From Bacillota bacterium (GTDB taxonomy: Bacteria; Bacillota; Desulfotomaculia; Desulfotomaculales; Desulfallaceae): DNA of 35,177 nucleotides. Below the pieces are notes generated by a model. The model had not been told where the DNA came from. It saw only the letters and a list, made by a program, of their open reading frames with translations, and did no database searches. Location: assembly GCA_022360435.1 (NCBI GenBank), contig JAKSCU010000545.1, forward strand, positions 1-35,177, read 5' to 3'. Position 1 is the first letter of the stretch; every line of letters starts with the position of its first letter. Both the position numbers and the translations under genes were made by a program. Shown here in pieces: positions 19,313-31,620 of this stretch.

Positions 19313-21493
19313 ATGGATCTCAGCACACTGAACAAATCCCAGCTTGAAGCGGTTACTGGCGGCGACGGTCCAATGCTTATACTGGCCGGGGCCGGTAGCG
19401 GCAAAACCAGGGTGTTAACCACTAGGATAGCCCATCTGCTGGATGAGCGGGGTGTCGAACCGTATAACATACTGGCCATTACCTTCACCAACAAAGCGGC
19501 CCGGGAAATGCGGGAAAGAATCTTCGACATGGCGCCCAAACAAGGGCAAGGCCTGTGGGTGTGCACCTTCCACGCCGCCTGCCTGCGCATTTTGAGGCGC
19601 CAGGCGGGCTTTGCCGGTTTTACGCCTCATTTTGTCATTTATGACGCCGCTGATCAAAAAACAGTAATCAAGGAATGCCTTAAAGAACTTAACCTGGACG
19701 ATAAAAAATTTCCGCCGCCGGCTATGGGAGCTGCCATATCCAAAGCTAAGAACGTGCTTTACGGGCCGGGGCAATTGGAAAAAAAATCTTTCGATTACTT
19801 TAGCCGCACCGCATGTAAGGTTTATCGACTGTACCAGGAAAAGTTGCAAAAAAATAACGCCCTGGACTTTGACGACTTGCTTATGCAAACCGTTTTACTG
19901 CTCCAGCAAAACCCGACGGTGCTGGCCTATTACCAAGACAAATTCAAGCACATCCTGGTGGACGAGTATCAGGACACCAACCACGCCCAGTACGTGCTGG
20001 TAAACCTGCTGGCGGAGAAACATCGCAATATCTGCGTGGTGGGGGACCCGGACCAGGGCATTTACGGGTGGCGCGGAGCCGATATCGGCAATATAATGAA
20101 CTTTGAGCGGGATTACCCCGACGCCAGGGTAATCCTGTTGGAGCAGAATTACCGTTCCACCCGCGCCATACTGGAATCCGCCAACCGGGTAATCGGCAAC
20201 AACCAGGAGCGCAAACCCAAAAAACTGTGGACCGCCGGTTCAGCCGGCGACCCGTTAATGCTGTTCACCGCCAGGGATGAGCACGCCGAAGCCAATTTTG
20301 TGGTAAACCGTATCAGGCTCTGGCGTAACAACCGCGACAAAACCTATGGTGATTTCGCCGTACTGTACCGCACCCACGCCCAGTCCCGGGTACTGGAAGA
20401 AAAATTTATTGCAGCCGGCATACCGTACGTCATTGTCGGCGGGTTGCGTTTCTACGAACGCAAGGAGATAAAGGATTTACTGGCTTACTTGCGGCTGCTG
20501 GTAAACCCCGGTGACCGGGTCAGTCTGCGCAGGGTTATTAACGAACCCCGGCGGGGCGTCGGCGATGCTTCATTGGAAAAAATATTCGCTCGGGCGGACG
20601 AAACCGGCCTGGCGCCGCTGGAATTGCTGGAAATGCAGGAGCCGATTCCTAATTTATCCGGCAAGGCGGGTCGGGCGGCCCTTGAATTTGGCCGCGTAAT
20701 GGCTTTGTTGCGTGACCTGGTCCCCAAACTGACGGTAACCAAACTGGTGGACCGGGTGCTGGAGGAAACCGGCTACCGGCGGGCGCTGGAAGAAGAACAT
20801 ACCATTGAAGCATCTACCAGACTGGAGAACCTAAAGGAATTCTATACCGTTACCATTGAATACAATCGGCAGACCCCCGGCGGCGGTCTGGATGATTTCC
20901 TGGCCGGTCTCGCACTGCTCACCGACCTTGATGAATTTGACGCGGAAACCCGCCGGGTTACGCTAATGACGCTGCATAGCGCCAAAGGATTGGAGTTTCC
21001 GATAGTTTTTCTGGTGGGACTGGAAGAGGGCGTTTTTCCCCACTCCCGGTCACTGGAGAGCAGGCAGGAACTGGAAGAAGAGAGAAGGCTCTGCTACGTT
21101 GGAATAACCAGGGCCAGGCAGGTTTTATACATTTCCCACTGCTGGCAGCGCACCCTGTACGGACACACGCGTCTTGGCACTCCCTCCCGGTTCTTGCGGG
21201 AACTGCCTCCGGAACTGGTGTCGGACTCAGATCAATTGGAAAATGATACCATCGCGCCGGCGCGTGGAAAACAGGCGATCCCGGCAAATAATATTAATAA
21301 CGGCGCCGGTGGCCCAAAGACCTCCCACTGTACGGAATTCCGGAGCGGCGACCAGGTGGAGCACCGCAAATGGGGCCGGGGAACGGTGGTCGGTGTCCGG
21401 GGTCGTGGTGAAAACGCCGAGTTGCGCATCGAATTCTCCGGGCTGGGAATAAAAACACTGCTGGTGCGCTACGCGCCGCTGGAACGCTGCTAG
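19313..21493 (+). CDS. pcrA: UvrD/PcrA-type ATP-dependent DNA helicase
   Basis: LNKSQLEAV, LAGAGSGKTRVLTTRIA (Walker A), LVDEYQDTN, VGDPDQGIYGWRGA, TLHSAKGLEFPIVF, YVGITRAR; an upstream in-frame ATG exists at 19250, start uncertain. Confidence 0.93.
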   Translation: MDLSTLNKSQLEAVTGGDGPMLILAGAGSGKTRVLTTRIAHLLDERGVEPYNILAITFTNKAAREMRERIFDMAPKQGQGLWVCTFHAACLRILRRQAGFAGFTPHFVIYDAADQKTVIKECLKELNLDDKKFPPPAMGAAISKAKNVLYGPGQLEKKSFDYFSRTACKVYRLYQEKLQKNNALDFDDLLMQTVLLLQQNPTVLAYYQDKFKHILVDEYQDTNHAQYVLVNLLAEKHRNICVVGDPDQGIYGWRGADIGNIMNFERDYPDARVILLEQNYRSTRAILESANRVIGNNQERKPKKLWTAGSAGDPLMLFTARDEHAEANFVVNRIRLWRNNRDKTYGDFAVLYRTHAQSRVLEEKFIAAGIPYVIVGGLRFYERKEIKDLLAYLRLLVNPGDRVSLRRVINEPRRGVGDASLEKIFARADETGLAPLELLEMQEPIPNLSGKAGRAALEFGRVMALLRDLVPKLTVTKLVDRVLEETGYRRALEEEHTIEASTRLENLKEFYTVTIEYNRQTPGGGLDDFLAGLALLTDLDEFDAETRRVTLMTLHSAKGLEFPIVFLVGLEEGVFPHSRSLESRQELEEERRLCYVGITRARQVLYISHCWQRTLYGHTRLGTPSRFLRELPPELVSDSDQLENDTIAPARGKQAIPANNINNGAGGPKTSHCTEFRSGDQVEHRKWGRGTVVGVRGRGENAELRIEFSGLGIKTLLVRYAPLERC

Positions 21494-21510
21494 CCCGCGG
21501 CGCCAAAATA

Positions 21511-21550
21511 AAAAAGCGCACTCATTCAGTTCCCTCTGTGTGCGCTTTTT
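21511..21550 (+). repeat. dispersed hairpin module H, copy 3a
   Basis: AAAAAGCGCACTCATTCAGTTCCCTCTGTGTGCGCTTTTT, 11-bp stem AAAAAGCGCAC/GTGCGCTTTTT. Confidence 0.85.
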
Positions 21551-21608
21551 AATACTCTGCTCCTTTGTCCTTGCCATATATATGGCAAGGTATACTTCCC
21601 TGAGAGTA

Positions 21609-21609
<1 letters not shown>
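21551..21609 (+). repeat. nested-palindrome core module C, copy 2
   Basis: AATACTCT...CCTTGCCATATATATGGCAAGGTATACTTCCCTGAGAGTAT; stems keep pairing although bases differ from copy 1. Confidence 0.8.
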
Positions 21610-23770
<2,161 letters not shown>

Positions 23771-23842
23771 GAGTGTTGCAAGCCAACCCATCTTGCAACA
23801 TTCGGTATCCGCTGGTATGATTAACTAAAAGGATGGTGCGTG

Positions 23843-24124
23843 ATGATCAGCATTAAGGAAGTGGAGCATGTGGCCCTGTTGAGCCGGCTGGAGCTTATTG
23901 CGGAGGAAAAAGAGCTGTATGCCAGGCAGCTAAACGATATACTTGAGCACGCCCGCAAGCTGCAGGACCTGGACACTGAAAACGTGCCGCCCACCTCGCA
24001 CGTACTGCCGCTGCAAAACGTGTTCCGCGAAGACCGGGCGGGGGAACATATGCAAACCGACCAAGTGCTGGCCAACGCGCCGGACCGCCAGGACGATTTT
24101 TTCAAGGTGCCCAGGATAGTATAA
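23843..24124 (+). CDS. gatC: Asp-tRNA(Asn)/Glu-tRNA(Gln) amidotransferase subunit C
   Basis: ISIKEVEHVALLSRLELIAEEKELYARQLNDILEHARKLQDLDTENVPPTSHVLPLQNVFREDRAGE; adjacent to gatA. Confidence 0.93.
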   Translation: MISIKEVEHVALLSRLELIAEEKELYARQLNDILEHARKLQDLDTENVPPTSHVLPLQNVFREDRAGEHMQTDQVLANAPDRQDDFFKVPRIV

Positions 24125-24142
24125 GGGGTTGGAGGCGAAATA

Positions 24143-25621
24143 TTGGAACTGTATTACATGACCGCGCACAGGCTGCATGAAATGTTGGTTAAAAAAGAGA
24201 TTACCGCCGAAGAAATAACCCGCGCGGTGTTTGGGCGCATCGACGCGGTGGAAGATAAAATAAGGGCTTACGTCACCCTGACCAGGGAACTGGCCGAGCA
24301 AAAAGCCCGGGAAGTGGACAAAGCCATAGCCGACGGAGAAACAATACCGCCGCTGGCGGGTATCCCCGTCGCCATTAAGGACAACATGTGCACCAAGGGA
24401 GTGCGCACCACATGCTCATCCAAAATACTGTACAATTTCGTGCCGCCGTATGACGCCACGGTTATAAAGCGGCTGCGGGAAAATAGCGTGGTAATGACCG
24501 GCAAAACCAACCTGGACGAATTCGCCATGGGTTCGTCCACCGAAAATTCCGCCTTTTTCCCCACCTGCAATCCCTGGGACACCAGCCGGGTGCCCGGCGG
24601 TTCCAGCGGCGGGTCGGCGGCGGCGGTGGCGGCGGGGGAAACCATCCTTGCTTTGGGTTCCGACACCGGCGGCTCCATTCGCCAGCCGGCGGCATATTGC
24701 GGCGTGGTGGGATTAAAGCCCACCTATGGCGCGGTATCCCGGTACGGACTGGTGGCATTCGCCTCCTCGCTGGACCAGATTGGCCCCCTGGCCCGGGACG
24801 TAACCGATTGCGCCCTTCTGTGCAACATCATCTGCGGGCACGACCCCATGGATTCGACCTCGGTGCCTTATGACAAGCCGGATTACACCAGCTTCCTCAC
24901 CGGCGACGTCAAAGGCATGCGCATAGGCGTGCCCAGGGAGTACATGGGCGAAGGGGTTGAGCCGGCGGTCAGGGAAGTAATCAGGGAAGCCGTTAAAGTA
25001 TTCGCCGGAATGGGCGCGGAGGTGGAGGAAACATCACTGCCCCATAGCGAGTATGCACTGCCGGCTTACTATTTGATCGCGCCCGCCGAGGCCAGCTCCA
25101 ACCTGGCCCGATACGACGGTGTCCGTTACGGTCACCGTGCGGAAAACCCCGCAGACGTGGTGGACATGTTCATGAAAACCCGCAGCGAGGGATTCGGCCC
25201 CGAGGTTAAACGGCGGATCATGCTGGGCACATACGCGCTGTCCGCGGGCTACTACGACGCATACTATAACAAAGCCCTCAAAGCGCGCACCCTGATTAAA
25301 GGCGACTTTGACCGGGCTTTTGAAAAATATGACCTTTTGCTTTCGCCGGTGGCTCCGGGCACGGCGTTCAAGCGCGGCGAGAAAATGGACGACCCGCTGC
25401 AGATGTATATGGTGGACATATGCACATTTTCCATAAACATGGCCGGCATACCGGCAATATCTATTCCGGCCGGATTTGTGGACAACCTGCCGGTGGGGTT
25501 GCAGTTGATGGGCAAACCCTTCGGTGAAGGTGACATACTGCGCGCCGCCTACGCCTTCGAGCAAAACACCGGTTTTATGAATGTTCCCGACTTGCATCAC
25601 CAACGTATGTCCCCAAAGTAG
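24143..25621 (+). CDS. gatA: Asp-tRNA(Asn)/Glu-tRNA(Gln) amidotransferase subunit A
   Basis: Amidase signature [39 protein letters not shown] start. Confidence 0.96.
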   Translation: MELYYMTAHRLHEMLVKKEITAEEITRAVFGRIDAVEDKIRAYVTLTRELAEQKAREVDKAIADGETIPPLAGIPVAIKDNMCTKGVRTTCSSKILYNFVPPYDATVIKRLRENSVVMTGKTNLDEFAMGSSTENSAFFPTCNPWDTSRVPGGSSGGSAAAVAAGETILALGSDTGGSIRQPAAYCGVVGLKPTYGAVSRYGLVAFASSLDQIGPLARDVTDCALLCNIICGHDPMDSTSVPYDKPDYTSFLTGDVKGMRIGVPREYMGEGVEPAVREVIREAVKVFAGMGAEVEETSLPHSEYALPAYYLIAPAEASSNLARYDGVRYGHRAENPADVVDMFMKTRSEGFGPEVKRRIMLGTYALSAGYYDAYYNKALKARTLIKGDFDRAFEKYDLLLSPVAPGTAFKRGEKMDDPLQMYMVDICTFSINMAGIPAISIPAGFVDNLPVGLQLMGKPFGEGDILRAAYAFEQNTGFMNVPDLHHQRMSPK

Positions 25622-25692
25622 GCATACATTGATTTTCCCCGGTTTGGGGCAAGGATTGGTTTAACAAGCAAAACTCCCGGAGGTGTGCCGTT

Positions 25693-27132
25693 TTGTCCCA
25701 ATACGAACCCGTCATCGGCCTTGAAGTACATGTCGAATTAAAAACCGACACCAAGATATTTTGCAACTCAGGCACCGAATTCGGCGCCGACCCCAACCAC
25801 CATGCCTGCCCGGTGTGCCTGGGTCTGCCCGGCGTACTGCCCGTGACCAATAAAAAAGTGGTTGAATATGCCATAAAAGCCGGCCTGGCTCTGAACTGTC
25901 AAATAGCGCCCTATTCCAAATTCGACCGCAAAAACTATTATTACCCCGATTTGCCTAAAAACTACCAGGTGTCGCAGTATGACCTGCCCATAGCCGAGCA
26001 CGGTTACATAGAAATTGATGTGGACGGAAAAACCAAGCGGGTGGGCGTCACCAGGGTGCACATGGAGGAGGACGCCGGCAAGCTGGTGCACCAGGGCACC
26101 ATATCTACCACACCATACTCGCTGGTGGATTATAACCGCACCGGGGTGCCGCTGATTGAAATTGTTTCCGAGCCCGACATGCGCAGCCCGGAGGAGGCCA
26201 TAGCGTACCTGGAAAAGTTAAAAGCCATCATCCAGTACACCGGCGTCAGCGACTGCAAGATGCAGGAAGGCTCCCTGCGATGCGACGCCAATATTTCCCT
26301 GCGCCCGACGGGACAAAAAGAATTCGGCACCCGGACCGAGCTGAAAAATATGAACTCATTCAAGGCGTTGCAAAAGGCCCTGGTTTACGAAATAGAGCGC
26401 CAGACCGAAGTGATCGGGGATGGAGGCCGGGTGGTTCAGGAAACCCGCTCCTGGGATGAGGCCGGGGGGGTCACCCTGTCCCTGCGCAGCAAGGAAGAGG
26501 CGCACGACTACCGGTATTTCCCGGAACCCGATTTGGTGCCCATGGTCATATCCGACGCCTGGGTGGATGAAATCAAAGCCACACTGCCCGAGTTGCCGGA
26601 TGAACGCAAAACCAGGTTTATCGAGCATTACAATCTGCCGGCCTATGACGCCATGGTGCTAACTTCCACCAGGGAAATGGCCGACTTTTACGAACAATGC
26701 GTGGCTCTGTTCAACAACCCCAAATCCGTCAGCAACTGGATGATGGGCGAATTTTCCCGTTTGATGAACGCCGATAACATGGAAATTACCGAAATACGCA
26801 TAACGCCGGCCCAGTTGGCTAAAATGCTGCAATTATTGGAAGAGGGCACCATTAGCGGCAAGATCGCCAAGACTGTTTTTGAAGAAATGTTTGCCGGCGG
26901 CAAAGACCCCGAGACCATCGTCCGGGAAAAAGGGTTGGTTCAGATCAGTGATCAGGGCGCCATCGAGGCCGTGGTGGACCAAGTGATTGCAGACAACCCC
27001 AAATCCGTGGAAGATTACCGCGGCGGCAAGGACCGGGCGCTGGGCTTTTTGGTGGGTCAGGTGATGAAGTCCACCAAGGGCAAGGCCAACCCGGGGCTGG
27101 TAAATAAACTGCTGAAGGATAAACTGCAATAG
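25693..27132 (+). CDS. gatB: Asp-tRNA(Asn)/Glu-tRNA(Gln) amidotransferase subunit B
   Basis: [61 protein letters not shown] start. Confidence 0.96.
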   Translation: MSQYEPVIGLEVHVELKTDTKIFCNSGTEFGADPNHHACPVCLGLPGVLPVTNKKVVEYAIKAGLALNCQIAPYSKFDRKNYYYPDLPKNYQVSQYDLPIAEHGYIEIDVDGKTKRVGVTRVHMEEDAGKLVHQGTISTTPYSLVDYNRTGVPLIEIVSEPDMRSPEEAIAYLEKLKAIIQYTGVSDCKMQEGSLRCDANISLRPTGQKEFGTRTELKNMNSFKALQKALVYEIERQTEVIGDGGRVVQETRSWDEAGGVTLSLRSKEEAHDYRYFPEPDLVPMVISDAWVDEIKATLPELPDERKTRFIEHYNLPAYDAMVLTSTREMADFYEQCVALFNNPKSVSNWMMGEFSRLMNADNMEITEIRITPAQLAKMLQLLEEGTISGKIAKTVFEEMFAGGKDPETIVREKGLVQISDQGAIEAVVDQVIADNPKSVEDYRGGKDRALGFLVGQVMKSTKGKANPGLVNKLLKDKLQ

Positions 27133-27147
27133 ATTGAAACGCAACTT

Positions 27148-27246
27148 AAAAAGCCACCTCGTGAGCGATAACGAAGCAGCGGGCCAAGTTTGCCGCCGCT
27201 TCTTTTTTATAAGAAGAATGAAATGGCTCCGAGTGGCTTTTTTGTT
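27148..27246 (+). terminator. nested double hairpin downstream of gatB
   Basis: Outer AAAAAGCCACCTCG...CGAGTGGCTTTTTT enclosing inner GAAGCaGCGG...CCGCcGCTTCTTTTTT; both end in T-runs. Confidence 0.6.
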
Positions 27247-27283
27247 TTTGGCCCAATTGAAAATCCACATTATTGGGCAATGC

Positions 27284-27323
27284 AAAAAAGCCTACTATTC
27301 GGTTCCCTCTGTGTGCGCTTTTG
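27284..27323 (+). repeat. dispersed hairpin module H, copy 4 (degenerate left arm)
   Basis: CAAAAAAGCCTACTATTCGGTTCCCTCTGTGTGCGCTTTTG. Confidence 0.65.
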
Positions 27324-27340
27324 TTTTCCCCCCAAATTAA

Positions 27341-27372
27341 TTGACATTGTTTCATAATAGTTTTAAACTATT
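27341..27372 (+). promoter_or_regulatory. promoter with overlapping palindromic operator candidate
   Basis: TTGACA (27341-27346), 17-nt spacer, TAAACT (27364-27369); AATAGTTT-T-AAACTATT palindrome at 27356-27372 overlies the -10. Confidence 0.55.
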
Positions 27373-27406
27373 GTTAAGTAACTATTTGCAAAAGGGGGAA
27401 AAATGA

Positions 27407-28642
27407 GTGGAAGCAGTTTTAGCAAGCAAACTGGACCCCAACTTTTTTGATGAAGTTATAGCCAGAGCTTGCACCATCAGTAACCGGGAGGACTATTACA
27501 ATTGTTTGGCCTGCGGCATGTGCAGCGCGGGATGCCCTTATAACGGGGTACATGAAAACGCCGACCCCAGGAAATTTATCCGCATGCTGGTTTTGGGCCT
27601 GCGGGAAGAAGTTCTCAATTCCGACTTTATCTGGGCCTGCACCCAGTGCGGCCGCTGCACCATGGAATGTCCCATGGGAGTGGAAGTGTTGACCCTGGTG
27701 CGCACCATCAGGGGAAATTTCGGTCTGAAGGCGCCCGGCTTTTTGCAGGACGTTGTCGACGCGCAAATTAAAACCGGCAATCAGATGGAGGTAAGCACTG
27801 AAGACTACCTGGAAACCCTGGAGTGGATGGAGGAAGAGCTCCAGGCCGAAATCGGCGACCCCAACGCTAAAATTCCCGTCGACAAAGAAGGGGCGGAATT
27901 TTTATTTTTATGGGATCCCAGGGAAATCAAGTATTACCCCAACGATGTTCAGAGCATCGCCAAAATCATGTGGTACGTGGGCGCCGACTGGACCTGCAGC
28001 AGCAAATGGTGGGATGCCACGCACTATGCGCTGTTCAACGGCAACGACCAAGAATCCCGCATTATTACCGAAAGATACGCCCAAGAAGTAAAAAGGCTCA
28101 AAGTGAAAGAACTGGTAGTGACCGAATGCGGCCACGCCACTCATGCCAACAAGTGGGGCCCTAAAGTTTGGCTGGAAAAAGATAACACATATCCGGTAAA
28201 AAGTATTATTGAAAAATACGTGGAATGGTTCGAAGCGGGTTTGCTCAAGGTGGACCCCACCCAAAACACCGAACCAGTCACCCTGCACGACCCGTGTAAT
28301 ACCGTCCGCAAGCAGAACTTGGGGGACGCCATACGCTACGTACTCGACAAAATCGTCCTGGATTTCAGGGAAATGACTCCTCACGGCAAATCAAACTATT
28401 GCTGCGGCGGCGGCGGGGGACTGCTGGCCATGGGTAAAGACATCTATCCTTACCGGATGGCCAAGGGTAAACTCAAAGCGGACCAAATCAAAGCCACCGG
28501 GTGCAAACTGATCGCCTGCCCCTGCCACAACTGTTTTGACCAGTTGACGGACATAATTAAATATTACCAGCTGGAAGGGTGCAAGGTTATCCACCTGCAC
28601 CACTTGATCAGCCATGCTCTGATTATGGGTGAAAAACCTTAA
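27407..28642 (+). CDS. HdrD/GlpC-like (Fe-S)-binding protein with CCG-type cysteine-rich domain
   Basis: CLACGMCSAGCPYNG and CTQCGRCTMECPMG 4Fe-4S motifs; HDPCNTVRK...NYCCGGGGG cysteine-rich motif; GTG start with AGGGGG RBS. Confidence 0.85.
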   Translation: MEAVLASKLDPNFFDEVIARACTISNREDYYNCLACGMCSAGCPYNGVHENADPRKFIRMLVLGLREEVLNSDFIWACTQCGRCTMECPMGVEVLTLVRTIRGNFGLKAPGFLQDVVDAQIKTGNQMEVSTEDYLETLEWMEEELQAEIGDPNAKIPVDKEGAEFLFLWDPREIKYYPNDVQSIAKIMWYVGADWTCSSKWWDATHYALFNGNDQESRIITERYAQEVKRLKVKELVVTECGHATHANKWGPKVWLEKDNTYPVKSIIEKYVEWFEAGLLKVDPTQNTEPVTLHDPCNTVRKQNLGDAIRYVLDKIVLDFREMTPHGKSNYCCGGGGGLLAMGKDIYPYRMAKGKLKADQIKATGCKLIACPCHNCFDQLTDIIKYYQLEGCKVIHLHHLISHALIMGEKP

Positions 28643-28693
28643 AGCCCTGGCGTTGATATTAACGGACAGTGCGTATAGCGCAAAATGTTGTCC

Positions 28694-28738
28694 AAGCCCT
28701 GCGGACAGTTCGGGAGGTTGTCCGCAGGGCGGCTTTGT
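28694..28738 (+). terminator. intrinsic terminator candidate
   Basis: 12-bp perfect stem GCCCTGCGGACA/TGTCCGCAGGGC followed by GGCTTTGTT. Confidence 0.6.
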
Positions 28739-28740
28739 TC

Positions 28741-28840
28741 TACTCTTAGGAAAGTATACCCGGCCATATTAATGGCCGGATTCAAGGATAAGAGTATTAA
28801 AAAGCGCACGCAGAGGGAACTGAACAAGTGCGCTTTTTTT
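28741..28840 (-). repeat. composite C + H repeat in inverted orientation, copy 5
   Basis: TACTCTTA...CCGGCCATATTAATGGCCGG...TAAGAGTA then AAAAAGCGCACGCAGAGGGAACTGAACAAGTGCGCTTTTTTT; reverse complement aligns with copy 1. Confidence 0.8.
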
Positions 28841-29258
28841 ATTTTGCCTGTTGATGGTTATGCTTGCAGGTATTCATTTATAATGGTTATTATAATAAGC
28901 TCCTTATTGCAATATTTCTTTTCGGCTTGGTCCATGTCCAGGGCGGTAAATTACTATGACATGTCCCTGCTTGAAATAAATAAACATTATCCTGTAATTG
29001 AGGGATTGGGATTTGAGCAAAGCAATTGCGTGGAGCATGTCAAGCTTGATACCGGCCGGTTTTGCAAGCTCCCAAATAACCCCGGGACAAATAAAATAAA
29101 AGGGTCGCGCGTCACTCTCTTGGCCCGGTATACAGTATTTAACGCCGCCTTAACTTTTCACTGCCTTGCACTTGTGATAAAATAGAAATGCGTTGTTTTT
29201 TTATGCTTTATACAGTTTGGTAATATGGCAACTAATTTCCTGAAAGGAAGGTTAATAT

Positions 29259-30413
29259 ATGCTGGAAATGACACCACCGACCAAGAATATCTACATAGTC
29301 GACACCACCCTGCGGGACGGGGAACAAACCGCCGGGGTAGTGTTTGCCAACCGGGAAAAAGTAAGAATCGCCAAGTTTTTGGACGAGCTGGGCGTGCACC
29401 AAATCGAAGCCGGGATTCCCATTATGGGCGGCGACGAAAAGGAGTCCATCAAAAAAATTTGCCAGGCCGGGCTGAAGGCCAGCATTATGGGCTGGAACCG
29501 CCCTGTTATAAAAGACATTGAGGAATCGCTGGATTGCGGTGTGGATTCGGTGGCCATTTCCATATCCACCTCGGACATACACATCAAGCATAAACTGCGG
29601 ACAAGCCGGGAATGGGTTATTGAAAACATGATTAAAGCCGTGGAGTTTGCCAGGAAGCAGGGCGTGTACATTTCCGTCAATGCCGAGGACGCTTCCCGCA
29701 GCGACATGGATTTCCTGATCCAGTTTGCCAAAGCCGCCGAGGAGGCCGGGGCCAATCGGCTGCGCTACTGTGACACGGTTGGCATACTTGAGCCATTTAT
29801 GACCTATGAGAATATCAAACAAATTCGCGCCAATGTGGATATCGACATTGAAATGCATACCCATAACGACTTCGGCATGGCCACCGCCAACGCCCTGGCC
29901 GGGGTAATGGCCGGCGCCAACTATATCGGCGTTACCGTTATCGGCCTGGGGGAACGGGCCGGCAACTCGGCGCTGGAAGAAGTGGTCATGGGGTTAAAGC
30001 ACCTGTTTAAAATGGACCTGGGTTTTAAAACCGAAATGTTCCGGGAAGTGGCCGAATACGTGTCCCACGCTTCGGGGCGAGAACTGCCGGCCTGGAAGGC
30101 CATCGTTGGCTCCAACATGTTTGCCCACGAATCGGGCATCCACGGCGACGGGGTTTTGAAGAATCCCAAAACCTACGAAGCGTTCCTGCCCGAAGAAGTG
30201 GGTCTGGAAAGGCAAATTGTGGTGGGCAAGCACTCGGGAACCGCCGCCCTCAAGTCCAAGTACGCGGAATACGGGATTCGCCTCACCGAGCATCAGGCCG
30301 AAGAATTGCTGCCCAAAATCCGCTCCTATACCGTATCCATGAAAAGGCCGCTGTTCGACAAGGAACTCAGATACATTTATGAGGATTACTACGGCGGCAT
30401 CATAAGGGATTAA
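29259..30413 (+). CDS. homocitrate synthase / NifV-like (possible Re-citrate synthase) of the DRE-TIM metallolyase family
   Basis: IVDTTLRDGEQTAGVVF, EAGIPIMGGDE, MHTHNDFGMATANALAG, GLGERAGNSALEEVV, HESGIHGDGVLKNP, VGKHSGTAALK. Confidence 0.85.
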   Translation: MLEMTPPTKNIYIVDTTLRDGEQTAGVVFANREKVRIAKFLDELGVHQIEAGIPIMGGDEKESIKKICQAGLKASIMGWNRPVIKDIEESLDCGVDSVAISISTSDIHIKHKLRTSREWVIENMIKAVEFARKQGVYISVNAEDASRSDMDFLIQFAKAAEEAGANRLRYCDTVGILEPFMTYENIKQIRANVDIDIEMHTHNDFGMATANALAGVMAGANYIGVTVIGLGERAGNSALEEVVMGLKHLFKMDLGFKTEMFREVAEYVSHASGRELPAWKAIVGSNMFAHESGIHGDGVLKNPKTYEAFLPEEVGLERQIVVGKHSGTAALKSKYAEYGIRLTEHQAEELLPKIRSYTVSMKRPLFDKELRYIYEDYYGGIIRD

Positions 30414-30488
30414 TCCCTTGACTGCGGGTTGTACCATTTGGGTGAATAATAAAGGGTACGCTTAATTATCAACCGGGAGGTTTGCATA

Positions 30489-31487
30489 TTGTCTTATAAC
30501 ATTACTTTGATTCCCGGGGACGGCATCGGCCCGGAAATTGCCGAAGCGGCGCGCAGGGTTATCGACGCCACCGGTCTGGACATCAACTGGGAAATGGCGG
30601 AGGCGGGCGAAGCGGTAATCGAGCGGTACGGCACGCCGCTGCCTGAACATGTGCTGGAATCGGTCAAGAAAAACCGGGTGGCCCTCAAAGGGCCGTTGAC
30701 CACCCCTGTTGGAAAAGGTTTCCGCAGCGTCAACGTCGCCTTGAGGCAGAAGCTCAACCTGTACGCCAATGTGCGCCCGGCCAAATCGCTGCAGGGCATT
30801 GTCACCAGATACCGGGACGTCGACCTGATAGTGGTCCGGGAAAACACCGAAGACCTGTACGCCGGTGTCGAGCACCTGGTGGGCCGGGATGCCGCCGAAG
30901 GCATAAAAATAATCACCCGTGAGGCCTCGGAGCGCGTATGTCGCCACGCCTTCGATCTGGCTCGTAAACAGGGCCGCAAAAAGGTGACCGCGGTGCACAA
31001 GGCCAACATATTGAAGCTGAGCGACGGCCTTTTTCTGGAGTGCGCCCGCAAAGTGGCCGAAGAAAACCCGGACATTGAATTCGAAGACATGATTGTGGAC
31101 GCTATGTGCATGAAACTGGTCCAAACACCGGAGCGTTACGACGTACTGGTGATGCCCAACCTGTACGGGGACATTGTCAGCGACCTGTGCGCCGGGCTGG
31201 TGGGCGGTCTCGGCGTGACGCCGGGCGCCAACATAGGCACCGAGGCCGCCGTGTTTGAACCGGTACACGGCAGCGCGCCCAAACACGCCGGTAAAAACAA
31301 GGTCAACCCTCTGGCCATCCTATTAAGCGGCGTCATGATGCTGCGTCACCTGGGTGAAGACCGGGCCGCCGGCAGAATAATGGGGGCCGTCGGCGCCGTT
31401 TTGGAGGCGGGAGAATCATTGACCTACGACCTGGGCGGCACAGCAGGCACCAGTCACATGGCCGACGCCATAATTGAAAGGCTTTAA
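30489..31487 (+). CDS. NAD-dependent isocitrate dehydrogenase family (isocitrate/isopropylmalate dehydrogenase)
   Basis: [81 protein letters not shown]/early start. Confidence 0.87.
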   Translation: MSYNITLIPGDGIGPEIAEAARRVIDATGLDINWEMAEAGEAVIERYGTPLPEHVLESVKKNRVALKGPLTTPVGKGFRSVNVALRQKLNLYANVRPAKSLQGIVTRYRDVDLIVVRENTEDLYAGVEHLVGRDAAEGIKIITREASERVCRHAFDLARKQGRKKVTAVHKANILKLSDGLFLECARKVAEENPDIEFEDMIVDAMCMKLVQTPERYDVLVMPNLYGDIVSDLCAGLVGGLGVTPGANIGTEAAVFEPVHGSAPKHAGKNKVNPLAILLSGVMMLRHLGEDRAAGRIMGAVGAVLEAGESLTYDLGGTAGTSHMADAIIERL

Positions 31488-31519
31488 CTTTATTTTAAAA
31501 AACCAATATAATAACCATC

Positions 31520-31551
31520 GACAGGTTGTTGAAAAATAACCTGTCTTTTTT
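31520..31551 (+). terminator. intrinsic terminator after the isocitrate dehydrogenase gene
   Basis: GACAGGTT-gttgaaaaat-AACCTGTC followed by TTTTTT. Confidence 0.85.
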
Positions 31552-31620
31552 GCGCCGCATAAAACGCATCGCTTTTTAAAATAATATTTTTTGACCACAT
31601 AATATTGGAGGCGATGCATA

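Noticed and set aside
28685-29185. 166 aa plus-strand ORF
   Set aside because: Its first part translates a terminator hairpin and the inverted repeat; the remainder has no recognisable family or convincing RBS. A short membrane protein from ~28880 cannot be excluded but is not supported.
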